Below are positions 27,455 to 45,725 of a stretch of 64,000 nt of DNA, in pieces. Under the pieces are notes generated by a model. That model saw nothing but the letters and a program-made list of their open reading frames with translations. It did no database searches and was not told where the DNA came from. The stretch is taken from assembly GCA_024516035.1 (NCBI GenBank), contig CM044961.1, positions 2,912,020 to 2,976,019 on the forward strand, read 5' to 3'. The stretch's first letter is position 1; every line of letters starts with the position of its first letter. The DNA comes from Bactericera cockerelli. Lineage: Eukaryota; Arthropoda; Insecta; Hemiptera; Triozidae. The translations under genes were made by a program, and so were the position numbers.

Positions 27455-27985
27455 AATAAAAATCTGGTGTGACGTCACACGACTTTCCTTATCCCCCAAA
27501 AAGAAGTTGAATTCCGCCACTGGTGACTCAATGGTAACAGATAGCAACAAATTAATGACAAATTCGTAATTAGCACCTCAAAATCATTGGATTTGATATG
27601 TCACAACCCCCATCTAGGATGAATAATAAAAAAGTTAGTCAAAGTGGGTCCCCCAAAATACCAGTAAATTGGGGCCGAGGTCAAAAAAGTTCAATATATC
27701 AAAAAAATTATCAAAGTAGACCCTTATTATTTTTTTAAAGGTAGAAAAAGTTGTTCTTATAAATTTTTCGCATCTCTTATCATTTAGCCAGAACCGCCAA
27801 ACACCGCCAGGTGGCGTCCTTAAAGGCCGCCATTGGCGGCACCGCTTTTATCTAAAAGTTTCGCGTCGCGTCCTCTCCGTAAATGAGGTCTACATACCAA
27901 ATTTCAGTTCTCTAGCTCTCACAGTTCTGGAGATAACTTGGTTACAGACACACTCACTCACCCTCCCTCCCAAAATTCCTGACCT
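27455..27985 (-). mobile_element. Family D1 element, GST-A copy
   Basis: Antisense D1: CACACGACTTTCCTTATCCC at one end, CAACCCCCATCTAGGATGAA inside, TTCTGGAGATAACTTGGTTA near the other end. It is shared with GST-B (35,655-36,215). Confidence 0.6.
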
Positions 27986-28130
27986 AGGTAACTCTGCCGG
28001 CCGGCTGGGCTTGACTAATGCGCAATAAAGGGTGCTCAGCGACCTATTAAAATGAAGTAAATGATATCGTGTAGTTAAATAGCACCATAAGAATGATGAG
28101 ATGATAGGACATGATTGAATTTCGACTTAC

Positions 28131-28205
28131 CGTTAAACTACAGCAGTGATAAGATAAGGATTTGAATGATAAGAATCTCGCTTTTTCTTCAATCGGATTT
28201 CCGCA
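28131..28205 (-). other. GST-A noncoding first exon (approximate 5' end)
   Basis: The donor reads GTTTAACG|GTAAGT on the minus strand, conserved at 36,320 (B) and 42,053 (C). The conserved block CTTATCACTGCTGTAGTTTA precedes it. It is inferred to splice to the acceptor before the ATG exon. The transcription start was not located. Confidence 0.65.
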
Positions 28206-28452
28206 CTTTTTGTTCTAAAAAATTCCAATTATTCGGAAGTTCTTCAGTGTTGCCAATAACAAAATTTAAAAAACCTCTGACAGTGGCGAGTTCAGGAAAT
28301 GAGTGAAGGAGCAGTATTTTAGTAGGAGACTGGTAACCTAATTTTTATTGTTATTTTTGGTTTTCTTTTTGTGGCGATTTCAATCTGGAATTACCAACCA
28401 ACGGATAGTTCGACAGCCGCGGGGAAAAGGGACGCATAAAAATAAAAACATA

Positions 28453-28625
28453 AGGGTTGGGTGGCAGAGATTGCCATAGGCAATAACCCCGCCCTTTAGT
28501 TAGGACATGTGTATATATTTGTTTTTCTTGTTTATATTATTAATATTGTCAATTTTTATGTTTAATTTTTACCATTATTTGTCTTGATATATATGTTCTA
28601 CTAATAAAGAGTTTCTAAATAAATA
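28453..28625 (+). repeat. Family F9 repeat at the GST unit A/B boundary
   Basis: GAGATTGCCATAGGCAATAA (self-complementary centre) and CCCTTTAGTTAGGACATGTG, ending AATAAAGAGTTTCTAAATAA. An equivalent copy sits at the B/C boundary. Confidence 0.8.
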
Positions 28626-28628
28626 AAT

Positions 28629-29245
28629 AAAAACACACAGGTTTGTATATGATTTTAACGCTTTATGAAAGAATATAATTTGTTTTATTTCAAAATATGT
28701 GAATATGCAACAGGAATGTTTATATATTAGAATCATTGTGTATTGTGAATAAAAAAACATGACACACAAACATTATAACAAGTGAACATGAAAAAAATGA
28801 CATGGAGTACAAAAAACACATCATGGAAAATAAAATCTTCAGACTTATAAAATAATGGATGCCAGAAATTAAAGCTAGGTGCAGCTTTATGATGAACTCA
28901 AGCCCCTTTAAATTGGGTTGGGCCCTGAAATTTTTTTTGGGGAGTTGTTGCAGGCATACAAAGTAATGGACTTCAAATGGGGACTCATATTTTGGATCTC
29001 TAACAAAGAATTTTAGGGGTGTTTTTGGAGACTTAAAAATAAATGGACTTCGTAATTGGAGTCACAGGTTGGTCCTGTAACAAATAAAATTTAAGGTGCA
29101 CTTTGCTTAAACATGAAATATAATGGACTTTATGAATGGTATAGTGAATGAGTGTTGGACTAAATGAATATTGGACTTACTTAATGTTGAACTTAAGAAA
29201 TGATGGACTTAATTACTAATCGTCCATCAGAATAGTATTTCCAAT
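28629..29245 (-). other. GST-B 3' flank and probable 3' UTR
   Basis: Copy of the 21,155-21,801 block, with the same spaced AATGGACTT words. Confidence 0.5.
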
Positions 29246-33111
<3,866 letters not shown>

Positions 33112-33144
33112 TTACTTTTAAACTTGTCTGGAAGAGAAATAATA

Positions 33145-33692
33145 ATAATATCGCCTTATTTATACTGCCCGATTTATAGCCAGCCTCCGTGGCGTAATGG
33201 TTGTGACTACTGCCCGTAGTCCAGAGTTCCCGAGTTCAACTCCCGGTTGGGGCAGACTTTTCGACGAAAATTCTGTTCCATCCAAACACGTGAGGCTGGC
33301 ATTTCCGGCCCTACCCAGGCTGGGTGAGGTTAATGTGGGTAGCTGGTACGATTCCCAGCGAATGGAGGGTAAAACCCCCGTCCTGACTATCTATCTCAGT
33401 CAGGACGTTAAAACCAAATAGAATCAACTGGTCACAATAGATCTAATTAGGTCGCAGTGTTAATTGTAAGGGTTTCACTGGAAACCCTGCAACCAGGTCA
33501 GATAATAAAATAAAAATAATACTGCCCGATTAGGACTATTAAGCCCCATTATTTTAGCAGTAAGCCCAAGACGCATTATTATGTGGTAAAAATCCCAAAT
33601 GGGAAGATAACCTTGTCATGTCCCAGCTGGGTTTCGAACCCACGAACTCTGGATTAACAAAGTGCCGCTTCTACCACTGAGCTACCGGGACA
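33145..33692 (-). repeat. F1 SINE split by an F5 SINE
   Basis: Antisense F1 (GGTAGCTCAGTGGTAGAAG head at the right end). Its 3' tail is separated from its body by the F5 element at 33,175-33,518. Confidence 0.88.
33175..33518 (+). repeat. tRNA-headed SINE, family F5, with 13-bp target duplication
   Basis: The target-site duplication ATACTGCCCGATT is perfect at 33,162-33,174 and 33,519-33,531. Head CAGCCTCCGTGGCGTAATGG. Core shared with F6 at about 33,300-33,388. A/T-rich tail. It is absent from the allelic F1 copy in GST-A, which gives the empty site. Confidence 0.93.
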
Positions 33693-34042
33693 GAAAGAGA
33701 AAATTGTAAACCAAATTATTTATTTTATCAAAATTATAAGATTATACATAGAAGTGTGATATTTAATCTAACCTTTTATTTGTACACCAATATTCAAGTG
33801 AATGTTGTACAAAGTCATACACAAATAAAGAATTACCACAATTAATCTAACCAGCCTTACTATAACAACCACCATGCTTGGAACTTCAACCTTCAGTCTG
33901 CTACCCAATTATTTAAACATTTGTATTTTTTTTTTTTTGTCGACCAGTTTTCGGAACTAGCCCCATCCCATATGGCTAAAAATAAATCCATCAGCAGCTA
34001 GGTATGAAACAATAAATGAGAAAAAATGTAATCCACATTATA

Positions 34043-34914
34043 CAGATTGAACGAAAAGTTCCGGAACGGATTTTTATCGTTTTAACAGCTCAAGATAGAG
34101 ACTCAATTTTTTTCAAAGAAGTTCTAACGCAAGATTGTCCATTTTTTGGCGGAATTGAAATATTCTACAGGGTGTCCCAAAAATAGTGAAACAGGCATCA
34201 ATTTTCGATTTTTTAATAGAACTTCCCATTTATTATTTGATATTCGAAATCTACTTAAATTCTACACATAACTGACCCCTGACTCGATACTTTGAACAAA
34301 GGAATCTTTGATCAACTCCGCGGAATCATGGAATTTTCTTCGGAGTAAAAGTGTGAAAATCCAGAGTGTGATACATTAAATCAGCGTAGTTTTTCATGCT
34401 AAATCACGTGTTAGCTTTGGTTTTTCCATATTTTTTAACACGTCCGGCCCTACAGCTAGTGTTCGAGCGAGATTCTCGGAGGAAAACAGTTTGATTAAGA
34501 GCTATATGAACTGACGTGTTAAATATGGAAAAACCAAAGCTACCACGTATTTAAGCCAACTACACTGATTTAATGTATCACACTCTGGGTTTTCGCACTT
34601 TTATTCCGAAGAAAATTTCATTATTCCCACGGAGTTGATCAAAGATACGTGTTTGTTCAAACTATCAAGTGAGGGGTCAATTATGTGTAGAATTTTACGT
34701 AGATTTTGAAAATCAAATAATAAATAGGCGATTCAATTTAAAAATCGAAAGTTGATGCCTGTTTCACTACTTTTGGGATAGCCTGTAGAAATTTTAATTC
34801 CGCCAAAAAAAATGGACAATTTTGCGTTAGAACTTCGTGGAAAAATTTGAGTCTCTATCTTGAGCTGTTAAAAAGATAAAAATCCGTTCCGGGACTTTTC
34901 GGTCACTCTCTATA
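34043..34914. mobile_element. Foldback element with ~400-nt arms, GST-B copy
   Basis: Arms at about 34,043-34,443 and 34,513-34,914 are imperfect inverted repeats separated by ~70 bp. Examples are AAGTTCCGGAACGGATTTTT against its complement near 34,885, and CACGTGTTAGCTTTGG against CCAAAGCTACCACGT. No coding capacity. It lies in intron 1 of GST-B. Confidence 0.88.
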
Positions 34915-35449
34915 TTTACTTTAATCAATACCTATTTACCAATACTCGATAGTCAATATACAAAAAAATACTGATTTTGAGCAATGCCTAAACCAAGAGG
35001 GATTTTCAAAGACAAGGTAGGACAAGGCTATTATTTCCCACCAAAAAATATCACATAACTTTAGAAAAGGGCCAAGAGTTTCAAACTTACTTATTCCACA
35101 AAATGGTGCAACTCCTCTGACACAATACTGAGGACTATTTCTATTTCAGAACTTGAGAATTTTCTAGCATACGTAGGAGTGCTAGTTGTGTAAACAGATA
35201 ACAGATAAACAGAACAAATAAATAATAATTATCTTAAGTAACAACGATACGCAGTGTGAGTCAATCAATGAAAATTAGAATAGTCAACAAAGTCATAGAA
35301 TATGAAGCCTCACACAAAAAATATTTATTGAGGTAGGTAATGTTGAGCTCTTCTTGCTTCAAAGTTTTTTCCTTTCACTTGTTTAGGGAAGAGGATGGGT
35401 TGATTGTGTCTTCAAATAAAAGATCAATAATAATAAGAAAAGAAGAAAA

Positions 35450-35597
35450 GTTAGGTATCATATTTGTGTTAATCACTTTCGTGATATCACAACTACTCAA
35501 ACTCGCTTTACAAAATCTACGCTGAAACCGGGACTTGAACCACCGACCTCCAGGTTACAAGTTTGCCGCCTTATCGATAAAGCTACTGAGGTCGGTC
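35450..35597 (-). repeat. F4 SINE, private to GST-B
   Basis: Antisense. CGGGACTTGAACCACCGACC and ATCACTTTCGTGATATCACA. Not at this site in GST-A. Confidence 0.85.
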
Positions 35598-35654
35598 AAT
35601 AATAATAAGCCTACCTTATTACTGACATTAAACAAAAGTTGATCAATTCAATAA

Positions 35655-36215
35655 AAATCTGGTGTGACGTCACACGACTTTCCTAATCCCCCAAAAAGAA
35701 GTTGAATTCCGCCACTGGTGACTCAACGGTAACAGATAGCAACAAATGAATGACAAATTCGTAATTGGAACATCAAAATCATTGGATTTGATATGTCACA
35801 ACCCCCATCTAGGATGAATAATAAAAAAGTTAGTCGAAGTGGGTCCCCACAAAATACCAGTAAATTGTGGCCGAGGTCAAAAAAGTTCAATATATCAAAA
35901 AAATTATCAAAGTAGACCCTTATTATTTTTTTAAAGGTAGAAAAAGTTGTTCTTATAAATTTTTCGCATCTCTTATCGTTTAGCCAGAACCGCCAAACGC
36001 CGCCATTGGCGGCACCAATTTTATCTAAAAGTTTCGTGTCGCGTCCTCTCCGTAAATGAGGTCTACATACCAAATTTCAGTTCTCTTGCTTTTCTAGTTC
36101 TTGAGATAACTTGGTTACATGGTTACAGACACACACACTCACTCACTTACCCACCCTCCCAAAATTCCTGACCTAGGTAACTCTGCCGGCCGGCTGGACT
36201 TCACTAATGCGCAAT
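35655..36215 (-). mobile_element. Family D1 element, GST-B copy
   Basis: Matches 27,455-27,985, with a small deletion near 36,000. Confidence 0.6.
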
Positions 36216-36319
36216 AAAGGGTGTTCAGCGACCTATTAAAATGAAGTAAAAGAACTCGTGTAGTTAAATAGCACCATAAGAATGATGAGATGATAGATCA
36301 TCGTTGAATTTCGACTTAC

Positions 36320-36395
36320 CGTTAAACTACAGCAGTGATAAGATAAGGATTTGAATGATAAGAATCTCGCTTTTTCTTCTATCGGATTTCCGCAC
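36320..36395 (-). other. GST-B noncoding first exon (approximate)
   Basis: Donor GTTTAACG|GTAAGT, identical to copy A. Confidence 0.65.
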
Positions 36396-36644
36396 TTTTT
36401 GTTCTAAAAAAATTCCATTTATTCGGAAGTTCTACAGTGTTGCCAATAACAAAATTTAAAAAACCTCTGACAGTGGCGAGTTCAGGAAATGAGTGAAGGA
36501 GCAGTATTTTAGTAGGAGACTGGTAACCTAATTTTTGTTGTTATTTTTGGTTTTCTTTTTGTGGCGATTTCAATCTGGAATTACCAACCAACGGATGACT
36601 CGACAGCCGCGGGGAAAAGGGACGCATAAAAAATAAAAACATAA

Positions 36645-36825
36645 GGGTTGGGTGGAAGAGATTGCCATAGGCAATAACCCCCTCCTTTAGTTAGGACATG
36701 TGTATATATTTTTTTTTCTTTTTTTTCTTGTTTATATTATTAATATTTTCAATTTTTATATTTAATTTTTACCATTATTTGTCTGTATATATGTTCTACT
36801 AATAAAGAGTTTCTAAATAAATAAA
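36645..36825 (+). repeat. Family F9 repeat at the GST unit B/C boundary
   Basis: Counterpart of 28,453-28,625, with GAGATTGCCATAGGCAATAA. Confidence 0.8.
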
Positions 36826-36829
36826 TAAA

Positions 36830-37436
36830 AACACACAGGTTTGTATATGATTTTAACGCTTTATGAAAGAATATAATTTGTTTTATTTCAAAATATGTGA
36901 ATATGCAACAGGAATGTTTATATATTAGAATCATTGTGTATTGTGAATGAAAAAACATGACACACAAACATTATAACAAGTGAACATGAAAAAAATGACA
37001 TGGAGTACAAAAAACACATCATGGAAAATAAAATCTTCAGACTTATAAAATAATGGACACCAGAAATTAAAGCGGGGGCAGCTTTATGATGAACTCAAGC
37101 CCCTTTAAATTGGGCTCCAAAAAAAAATTGGGGGAGTTCATGCAGGATTACAAAGTAATGGACTTCAAATGGGGGCTCATATTTTGTCCTCTAACAAAGA
37201 ATTTTAAGGGTGTTTTTGGGGACTTAAAAATAAATGGACTTCGTAATTGGAGTCACAGGTTGGTCCTGTAACAAATAAAATTTAAGGTGCACTTTGCTTA
37301 AACATGAAATATAATGGACTTTATGAATGGTGTAGTGAATGAGTGTTGGACTAAATGAATATTGGACTTACTTAATGTCGAACTTAATAAATGATGGACT
37401 TAATTACTAATTGTCCATCAGAATAGTATTTCCGAT
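36830..37436 (-). other. GST-C 3' flank and probable 3' UTR
   Basis: Third copy of the block with spaced AATGGACTT words. Confidence 0.5.
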
Positions 37437-40848
<3,412 letters not shown>

Positions 40849-42052
40849 TTACTTTTAAACTTGTCTGGAAGAGGAAGAGAAAATTGTTATTCTTATTTTT
40901 TTATTTTAATAAAAAAAAAATAGATTAAATTATACATACAAAGCCATACACACATAAAGGAACACCACAATTACAGCCTAACTAACATCTGCCATACTTG
41001 GAACTTCAACCTTCAGTCTGCTACCCTATGAATTATTTAAACATTTGTATTTTTACTGTCAACCATTTTTGGGAACTAGCCCCATCCTGTATGGCTAAAC
41101 ATCCATCAGCAGCTAGGTATGAAACTTACAATAAATGGAAAAATATGTTATACACAAGGTACATTTACTTTAATCAATACCCATTTAACAACTCTCAGTA
41201 AAAAGATTAATGATTATGAGCAACACCTAAACCAAGGGGTATTTTCAAAGAAAGGGCAAAGACTACTTTCAAAAATACAAAAAAAATATCAAATAACTTT
41301 AGAAAAGGGCTTTCAATAAATAAAAAAATTACCAATTTTGAGCAATGCCTAAACCAAGAGGGATTTTCAAAGATAAGATGGGCTATTATTTCCAACCAAA
41401 AAATATCACATAACTTTAGAAAAGGGGAACTTCAAACTTACTTATTCCACAAAATGGTGCAACTCCTATGACACAATACTGAGGACTATTTCTATTTCAG
41501 AACTTGAGAATTTTCTAGCATCTAGGTAGGAGTGCTAGTTGTGTAATCAGATAAACAGAATAAATAAATAATAATTATCCTATGTAATAGCTACACAATG
41601 TGATTCAATCAATGAAGGTTATAATAGTCAACAGAGTGATTGAAAATGAATCCTCACACAAAAGTTTTTTTGAGCAATGATGAGCCTTTCTTCCTTCAAG
41701 GTTTTTTCCTTTCACCTGGGGAGGAGGTGAGGAGGATGGGTTGTGACTTAAGTGTGTCATCAAAAAAACAGATCAATAAATATAAGCCTTTCTATGTGCA
41801 AATGACATACAACAAAAGTTAATCATTTCAATTAAAAGTGATGTGATGAGTAGTCTCTTCAAGATTTTTTTCCTTTCACAAAGAATGCTGTTGGTCACAA
41901 AAATTCCTGACATGCCTACTGCCGGCCGGCTGGTCTGAATTGTTGCATAATAAAGCGAGTTTAGCGACCTATTTAAATAAAATTAAGTAAATGAACTCGT
42001 GTAGTTGAATAGCTCCATGAGAATGATAAAACGTGGTTGAATTTCGACTTAC

Positions 42053-42130
42053 CGTTAAACTACAGCAGTGATAAGATAAGGATTTGAAATACTCGAGTGA
42101 TCAATTCTCGTTTTTTCTTCAATTTTTGAT
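42053..42130 (-). other. GST-C noncoding first exon (approximate)
   Basis: Same donor GTTTAACG|GTAAGT and upstream block as copies A and B. Confidence 0.65.
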
Positions 42131-42199
42131 CTTCTGTTATCAAAAATTCCGTTGTTCTGAAACTCTACAGTGTTGCCAATTTCATATTTTGAAAAACCT

Positions 42200-44215
42200 C
42201 TAATCAGTGGCGGTTGAGGGAGCAGTACTTTACCGGGAGACTGCAGTCAGTCACCATGGTGACTGTCTTTTTGTTGTTATTTTTTATCACTGTTTTAATA
42301 TCAGAAGTCCTTAAATTATCAACCAACGGATGACTCAATACAATTTTTATCAAGTCACTCATAATCCTTCGATACACTTTTGTTTTACGTTCAGCGCCGA
42401 AAGTGGCCAAAAAAAAGGATGTTCTTGAAGTCAATTTTCCTCCCTCCCCTTATCACGCCTTCTAGAATTGAGTTTTCCCTGGAGTAAAAAATAAATATGC
42501 CGCTGTCATTGTTGGACCGTCCAGGTGTGGTATTTTCGCGTGCTTATTTAAAAATTGTTGCTTATGGAACAATTGTTTGACGTTCTTTTCCTTATGATTT
42601 TTGATATACGACTCAAACAAGACTTTAAAAAAAAGACTATTCACAATTTCAAATTTTCTCCACGGCTCTGTACGGTCTTCTGTCTTCAGAACTTTTGTGT
42701 CGTGTTGGACACTAAATTTTCTTATGGAGCGAAAATTCAGTTCGTTCGAGGTTAATTTAACAATTTACATTTAAATAACTACATACACAAAATGAGCATG
42801 GGCAGGGCAGTCACTGCGGTTTGTTCGATTTTTTGAAATATAATAGTTACAGAATTGCTTAATTTCACCGAAAAATAATATAACAAATTTTGACTACAAA
42901 TTCTATCCGTATTCAATTCTGAAATGAATTTGCAGAAGTTCTTATTAGTATTCTTAATTTGGTAAGTTTTTGTAGATCTTGGAGGTTTTCACATTTTGAG
43001 TTGAGATCGAGAGGTGTTCAGAGGTATCTGTACCGATAGCAAGAAGATATTTTTCACACTTGGCAACATTGCAACATTCAAATTTCGTTATCAATGAATT
43101 TTGAAATTGAGGTTATCATGAGATATCACCAAAAGATTTTTCATGTTTTTATCACTGAATATTTCTATAACTTTGCATTTTTATCAATAAAACTTTCCTG
43201 ATGTCGTGCACATGACGTTGTACCGTATCGCCTGATAAGAAGCTATAGGCTCGCTCAGGTAAACGACTTTCAAAAGGTAAGGGCTCGTACTTGGAGTTGG
43301 AATAAGCTTTTACAACTTTCAATCATAGTCAGTTGTTTGTGAGCTCTCTTGGGGAACTGAAGTGTTTGGGTGTGAAAACGGTTACATTAGGTGTTTTGAA
43401 ATACTCTCTTTTCATTAAATTATAAAGGTGAGCTTTCATTGTGGTTTACATCCATTACCTATGGTTTTTGTCCATGATTTTATTTGTCAACTTGGTCATA
43501 AAAGTTTGAACTGTAATTTTCCATTCAATAACGAACTTTTTTGTTCAATAGGATAATTATTGTATTTCATTGAAATCCCAACAAACTCTCTTCTGATTTT
43601 AATCTTCAACTTGTTCCTCTTATGCACATAATACTTGCAGCCCTTGCAATCTCCATGACCTATGGTTTTTGTCCATGATTTTATCTGTTAACTTGGTCAA
43701 GTTTGAACAGTAATTTTCCATTAAATAATGAACTTTTTTGTTCAACATGTTGGATGAGAAAATTTAAATACATAGAATTAATTTCTGTTTAATTAATGAA
43801 ACAGAAATTAATTAAACCTACAAAAATCCCATTTTTATAAGTGATACCTCAAAACATTTTTTTTTTTTTTTTTTCAATCAATTCTGATCTGAGATCTTGA
43901 ATCTAACCCTGACTACTTCATTGAAAAATATTCAACCTACACATATATTTCATTGAAAAAAAAGAATTATATTGAACAATTGTTATTTGTATATTGCTAC
44001 ATGAAATCCTAATCTCCTTTTTTTCTCTCTTTTCTTGTTTTGCCTGCCTCTTAATTAAAAAAAAAATACCAAAACTTGTATTAAATTGATTTTTCATAAT
44101 AATTTCAGCAATTGTTCTTATTTTTCAACCATAAACCTTCTTCTTTCAAATCTACCTCTTTGAGTTCCTAAAAACTTCTAAAAATCCCATGATCAAATTG
44201 TTTTCCTTATTTCAG
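42200..44215. other. Divergent upstream region between GST-C and adenylosuccinate lyase
   Basis: About 2 kb between a minus-strand gene start and the plus-strand exon at 44,216. No long frame. It holds a tandem duplication of about 95 bp at 43,454-43,545 and 43,651-43,745 (CCTATGGTTTTTGTCCATGA) and a T-run at 43,858-43,874. A noncoding first exon of the lyase gene should lie here. Several GTAAG/GTGAG sites exist (such as 43,279) but I could not choose one. Confidence 0.4.
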
Positions 44216-44237
44216 TGGTTCTACAACTTCAACAACA

Positions 44238-44381
44238 ATGAACGGAGACCATGAACATTGCAAGTATGTGTCTCCACTCTCCACCCGATACTCATCCAAG
44301 GAGATGCAGCACAACTTCAGTAACATGAAGAAGTTCACAACTTGGAGGCAGCTGTGGATATATCTTGCCGAGGCTGAGAAG
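44238..44381 (+). CDS. AdSL: Adenylosuccinate lyase, first coding exon only
   Basis: Forty-eight codons from ATG at 44,238 to a GTAAGT donor after 44,381. The exon itself begins after TTTCAG at 44,211-44,215, so 22 nt of 5' UTR precede the start. The peptide has [14 protein letters not shown] and the signature [14 protein letters not shown], characteristic of the N terminus of eukaryotic adenylosuccinate lyase. That enzyme acts twice in purine synthesis, splitting SAICAR and adenylosuccinate to release fumarate. Full-length enzymes are about 480 residues. No further exon is seen on the plus strand in the remaining 19.6 kb, and none of the catalytic fumarase-superfamily motifs is present. The exon is clean, so the gene could have a very long intron, continue elsewhere through an assembly break, or be a detached first exon. 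Confidence 0.9.
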
Positions 44382-45169
44382 GTAAGTTGTACTCATTCTT
44401 ACTTATATTGGAGGTGATTTGTGGTTATTTTTTCATGGGAGAAGATTTCTTCAATCTTTTCACCAGAAATGAAGGTGCTTCTTGTCACACCCTAAAATGT
44501 TAGCTTTTAAATAATAAGTTGTGACATAAAGTGTCATTTAAATACATAAAAGTAACAGCTGATGAGATTTAAAATGATTTAAAAAAATAATTCAAAATAA
44601 ACAAACTTGGTAAATTATATTTTATTTATATATTTATTTACAAACATTAACATCTAAAAATAAACAACTGGTTAGACTGAAAAAAATAGAAGCACCAAAA
44701 AATAAGCACAATACCAATAAAATAGGATTTTTTATAGTTTAATTTCTGATTTCTACTTCTATATATTTCATGCACACAAATTAGGTAGGTACCCAGTGTT
44801 ACCTATTAAATAATTATCAATAGTTTTTTTCCTCTTCTTCTTTCTTTCTTGAACAAAATCAGACCAAGTCTTAAATCAATAAATAATTCCATTACTTTCC
44901 TTTCTATTGGGTAAGAAAAGTAAAAAAGATAACAATAAAAATATTGGAACACCAAGTTGTGTCCTCTCTTTAAAATAATAGTTTGGTAAGTTTTTAACAT
45001 TATTTTGATAGGCAAACTACTCATTAACCTCACCCCCACCTGAGTATCGAAACTGGAGTACCAGTAAAATAGGGATTGAAAAGTCTCCAGTAATGGATTT
45101 CATAACACAAGACAATTACAAAGCATTGATAGGTAATGTAGTTAGAGTGCTAGACTTGTTATGTGGACA

Positions 45170-45305
45170 ATCTCACTAGTGCATGGATCCATGGATTGGA
45201 TTTTTTCCTTTTTTATTTGAGACTGTGTTCACATAATAATAAAACTCTGAAGTTTAGGTTAGAAAATGCTTTCTAGTGGTCACCTTCCACCAAATAGTAT
45301 TATTA
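45170..45305 (+). repeat. F3 SINE fragment
   Basis: GTGCATGGATCC and the diverged F3 body up to CTTCCACCAAATAGTATTAT. Confidence 0.6.
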
Positions 45306-45339
45306 TTCCCTTATCCCTGTAATCCAATTTTATAATTGG

Positions 45340-45555
45340 AGGTTTAGGGCCAAATTATAACCTGTGATTTAGTAGTTTGGTAATAATTTAGCAGTGTGAG
45401 TAAGGGCCACAATATGAAACAGGATTAAAGTTAAGTTTAGCCAGACACACCTTCATGTCTGATTTTCAACCAATCACAGTGCATAGCTTGAGCTAAGAAA
45501 TAGCGTCCACTTAGATTAAAACTGATTCTGTTTTATAAGTTGGCCCTTAGAGTAA
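45340..45555. mobile_element. MITE family M1 copy
   Basis: AAGGGCCACAATATGAAACA at about 45,404 against TGTTTTATAAGTTGGCCCTT at about 45,549, inverted. Contains AACCAATCACAGTGCATAGC, as other M1 copies do. Confidence 0.65.
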
Positions 45556-45725
45556 TTGTGACACTGCAAAAGTGATTAATACGAACACGTGAACACAAAC
45601 ACAAATACTTTTTTTCTAATTTGGCCCTAATTGGAGGAGAAAAATAATGTCAGTCAGGCTCGGTGTCAGATCCAGAGCACGATCTCGGTCTGGAAGGAAA
45701 CAGGGGCGGGGTGACGGAGGCGGGG

